A stretch of 64,000 nt of DNA, taken from assembly GCA_012295275.1 (NCBI GenBank), contig CM022667.1, forward strand, positions 4,589,708-4,653,707, given 5' to 3'. Of this stretch, positions 61,801 to 64,000 are shown piece after piece. Below the pieces are notes generated by a model. That model did not search any database, had not been told where the DNA came from, and was given only the letters and a program-made list of their open reading frames with translations. Made by a program: the position numbers and the translations under genes. The stretch comes from Chrysomallon squamiferum. Taxonomy: Eukaryota > Mollusca > Gastropoda > Neomphalida > Peltospiridae. Numbering within the stretch: the stretch's first letter is position 1; every line of letters starts with the position of its first letter.

Positions 61801-63781
61801 GTTCTCATCATCAGACGAGCTCTCCTCAAGGACAAATATCACTTCATGAGGCAAGCTCTCCTAAGAGTCGAAGCTCACTTCGAAAGGCAAGCTCAGCTCA
61901 AAGACAAATTTTACTTCGTTACGAAGGCTCTCCTCGGGTTGTCTCTCCACGTAAAAGAAAATCACTTGAGAGTGTACGACACAGTATGGAGTTCACTGAT
62001 GACACAGATGACGGAGAGGAGATCTCAAGTGTTGTTGAAAGTGTCATAGGACAGCTGGCATCTGAAAATGATCGTGTTGCTGATGTTGAGAAAGTTGTTG
62101 ACGAGGCTGTGGGTGAGGAGATGATGGATGAAGATGGTGTTGTCGAAGAGGATGAAGAGGATGTGAGAGATCTCGGTGCTGCTGTAGACAAGCAGTTAGC
62201 TGAGGTTAGTAGGGTTACATAATAAGTCTGTGTATGTGTGAGAATTCTGTTTCTGTTTAGTGGCTTATATAGTTTTGTTAAAACACTGACTGAATGATAA
62301 ATAACTTTGTAAAAATACTGAGGGGAGAGATCCTTCCTGTTTTTCTTCTACTCAATTGTTGTTGTTGTTGTTTGTTTTATTTTATTTATTTGTTATTGCT
62401 AATTTCAGAATTTAGAAGTGCATCATTTAAACAGATTGTCAAAAGAAAAGTAAGTTTAATTGTGTAAAGGTTTTATTAAAAGAAAGTTAGTGTTATTAAC
62501 ATTGTTTTATTATTATTACTATTATTGTTATTGTTCAACATAACTAGTAAATGAAAAGTAACTTACTAAGATCTTGAAATTTAGATTAAAGAAAATATAT
62601 TATTTGTTATTATTGTTGTCATTACAATTTTTATTATTACCATTATTTTTCTTTTATGGTTATCACTATTGTTGCTTCCTTTATTTCTCCCTTTATTGTT
62701 GCACTGAGTTATAAGTTTAAAAGATATTTCTGTAAAGTACTTCATTATGGGTGTCGGGATTGTTTTTCTTAATGTTAATAATAAATTTATTTCTAACATT
62801 TGTTGCATTAAGTTGTAAGTTCACGTAAAGTATTCTATTATGTTTTTGTTATGTCAAAGTTATTTCTAACATTTATGTTATGTTTAAACATTTCTGGAAA
62901 ATATTTTACTACTTAATATCATCGTGTATGATTCTGGTTTGTGTTACAGAAAGAAAACAAAGAGTAAGCGGAAGACAGCAGACAAATCTCATCTTCCTGC
63001 TGGTGTAGTGAAACATCTGTTCACTCACTTCTGCAGAGCTCGGGTTACTAAAGAGGCCATAGAAGAAGTTGTCAGGATGTGAGTTTTTAATCTGTGAAAT
63101 TGTTTTAACTAACCTTCTTAATATCTCTGTATAATAAATAAAATAATAATAAAAAAATGAATTGTTGAAGTTAAAAATTCTTTGAAAGGAAATAATAAAT
63201 AATGTTTACATTTCGTTTTTCTTTCATTTTTCTTTATTTCTTTATTATATTTTTATTTTATTTTATTTTATTTTGTCATGTATTTAGTTCTGGAAAATTC
63301 TGGAAGTCAATGGCTGCTGATTTGGATGTTTATGCTCGACATGGACAAAGAAAAACTGTCACAGATGAAGATGTCGAACTGCTTATGAAAAGGTATCTCT
63401 TGTACAGTGTCTTCTGTTTAGATGAATTTACATTTAATTTATGACCATCTGAAAGTTTCTCATCTTAACCTCAAAAAGTCTGAGAAGCTGATGTTAATAT
63501 ACACAGAATAATTAATACTGTTCAGGAGATGATATGGTTAACATATGCTTCTTCTTTGTTGGACAGTAAGTTAGCTTACAGTAAATATTCCAGATTCCAG
63601 TCATAGCAGTGTGTTTTGAAATGTTTTCTTATTCTGTTTTTTCAGACAGGGTTTTGTGACAGAAGACAAATCTCTGAACACGCTGATACACCAATATCTG
63701 CCACTGGAAGTACAAGAACAAGTGATTCCTATAGCCAGAGCTGGAAACAGACTAGAACTCAACAAAAAATACATTACATAA
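58848..63781 (+). CDS. CENPT: CENPT, centromere protein T (9 coding exons, complete)
   Basis: CENP-T is a DNA-binding subunit of the constitutive centromere-associated network. Its C-terminal histone fold pairs with CENP-W, and its long N-terminal tail recruits the Ndc80 complex after CDK1 phosphorylation. Coding exons are 58848-59060, 59398-59605, 59921-60038, 60250-60350, 60628-62204, 62409-62449, 62950-63078, 63288-63392 and 63646-63781, 2,628 bp in all, giving 875 residues plus TAA (human about 561). The start lies four bases after a TTTCAG acceptor, so a non-coding first exon is expected upstream. TPRTLIQDR at the N-terminus and FTPRQL match the CDK-site-rich tail. The C-terminus with GQRKTVTDEDVELLMKRQG and YLPLEVQEQVIPIARAGN is diagnostic. 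The extra length lies in the 1.58-kb exon 5. Confidence 0.94.
60628..62204 (+). CDS. CENPT: CENPT exon 5: long disordered tail with 12-residue repeats
   Basis: This single exon encodes 525 residues rich in Ser, Thr, Lys, Glu and Gln with no recognisable fold. It holds many S/T-P sites, such as ATPVETDED, KTPKRRRSS and ESPGRQVSL. From about 61525 to 61940 it contains roughly eleven copies of a 12-residue unit, for example SSPQRQNSLHQE, SSPRRQISLHQA, SSPKTRSSLRKA and SSAQRQSSHHQT. The last part is strongly acidic (VVEEDEEDVRD). In the family this tail is disordered and bears phosphorylation-regulated Ndc80-binding motifs; the repeat array itself I do not recognise from other CENP-T proteins. 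The start is fixed by phase: the AG at 60606-60607 gives the wrong frame, while the AG at 60626-60627 fits. Confidence 0.9.
61525..61940 (+). repeat. CENPT: 36-bp coding repeat in CENPT exon 5
   Basis: About eleven in-frame copies of a 36-bp unit with the core AGCTCTCCTCAAAGACAAA and TTCACTTCATCA. A higher-order duplication is visible: the pair encoding SSPKTRSSLRKA and SSAQRQ recurs as SSPKSRSSLRKA and SSAQRQ. Confidence 0.88.
62450..62949. other. CENPT intron 6
   Basis: A 500-bp AT-rich intron with short ATT runs and two loosely repeated TTATTTCTAACATTTGTT-type segments. No other feature was seen. Confidence 0.6.
62950..63781 (+). CDS. CENPT: CENPT histone-fold exons
   Basis: The last three exons (62950-63078, 63288-63392, 63646-63781) encode the histone fold and the CENP-T-specific extension. 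Helix 1 is GVVKHLFTHFCRARVTKEAI. Helix 2 is FWKSMAADLDVYARHGQR. Loop and helix 3 are KTVTDEDVELLMKRQGFVT. The two extra helices that contact CENP-W follow as LNTLIHQYLPLEVQEQV. A basic stretch (KKKTKSKRK) precedes helix 1 and is likely to contact DNA. The TAA stop spans 63779-63781 and is followed at once by AATAAA. The final codons and stop are tandemly copied in the 3' UTR. Confidence 0.94.
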
Positions 63782-63870
63782 AATAAAAAATACATTACAT
63801 AAAATTAAAAATGTATTATATAAACAAAACAATAAAAATACTTCATGTTAACTGAAATAAAATACATGAC
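63765..63870 (+). repeat. Short tandem repeat at the CENPT stop codon
   Basis: The last coding bases and stop (AAAAAATACATTACATAAA) are followed by an almost identical copy and two or three degraded copies in the 3' UTR. Confidence 0.75.
63782..63787 (+). terminator. Probable CENPT poly(A) signal
   Basis: AATAAA begins at the base directly after the TAA stop. Further copies occur at about 63830 and 63857, inside a short tandem repeat, and could be used instead. Confidence 0.4.
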
Positions 63871-64000
63871 ATAAACAACAACAAAACAAATGTAACATAA
63901 ACTTGACAAAAGGATCCTGATAAACATCAGCTAACAGAGCTGTCACAATGTTAATAATAAAACAGCAACAAAGAAAATAATTGAGATATATATACACACA
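63871..64000. other. Sequence downstream of CENPT
   Basis: AT-rich sequence after the CENPT 3' UTR. No further gene begins before the window ends. Confidence 0.6.

Overview
This window is nuclear DNA from an animal. It is AT-rich, has very high intron density with consensus splice sites, and carries long microsatellite and minisatellite tracts. Interspersed repeats that I recall as a molluscan SINE family point to a mollusc, possibly a gastropod. That assignment rests on memory of the repeat and on protein resemblance, not on a search.

Three protein-coding genes are present. (1) About 158-50425, + strand: HYDIN, the giant central-pair protein of motile cilia. The window opens inside the gene, so the N-terminal part is missing. 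I could chain 72 exons (called w1-w72 here) with matching splice phases into about 4,560 codons ending at a TGA at 50423-50425. They encode a long series of ASH/MSP-like beta-sandwich repeats, an adenylate-kinase-like P-loop domain, a charged coiled-coil region, more ASH repeats, and the conserved C-terminus. Two exons, w53 and w61, each lack one base relative to the conserved reading frame. (2) 52030-58301, - strand: NUDCD1, nine exons, complete, 588 residues, with a CS (NudC-like) domain. (3) 58848-63781, + strand: CENPT, nine coding exons, complete, 875 residues, with a histone-fold C-terminus and an unusual array of 12-residue phospho-motif-like repeats.

Layout: HYDIN and NUDCD1 are convergent, with about 1.6 kb of AT-rich spacer between their stop codons. 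NUDCD1 and CENPT are head to head, with about 550 bp between start codons that probably act as a shared divergent promoter. Introns hold nearly all the remaining sequence: (CA)n, (ATT)n and (AATA)n tracts, intronic minisatellites, one Tc1/mariner transposase relic, and several SINE fragments.

The most unusual property of the window is that many minisatellites in HYDIN span exon-intron junctions. The repeat unit copies the real 5' or 3' splice site, often with part of the exon, so the true site is followed or preceded by several look-alikes. In one case (38329-38672) the unit is 51 bp and keeps the reading frame open. Other points worth checking are a row of LC8-type xQT motifs in HYDIN exon w17, the CENP-T repeat array, two GC-AG introns, and a CDE/CHR-like element in the divergent promoter.
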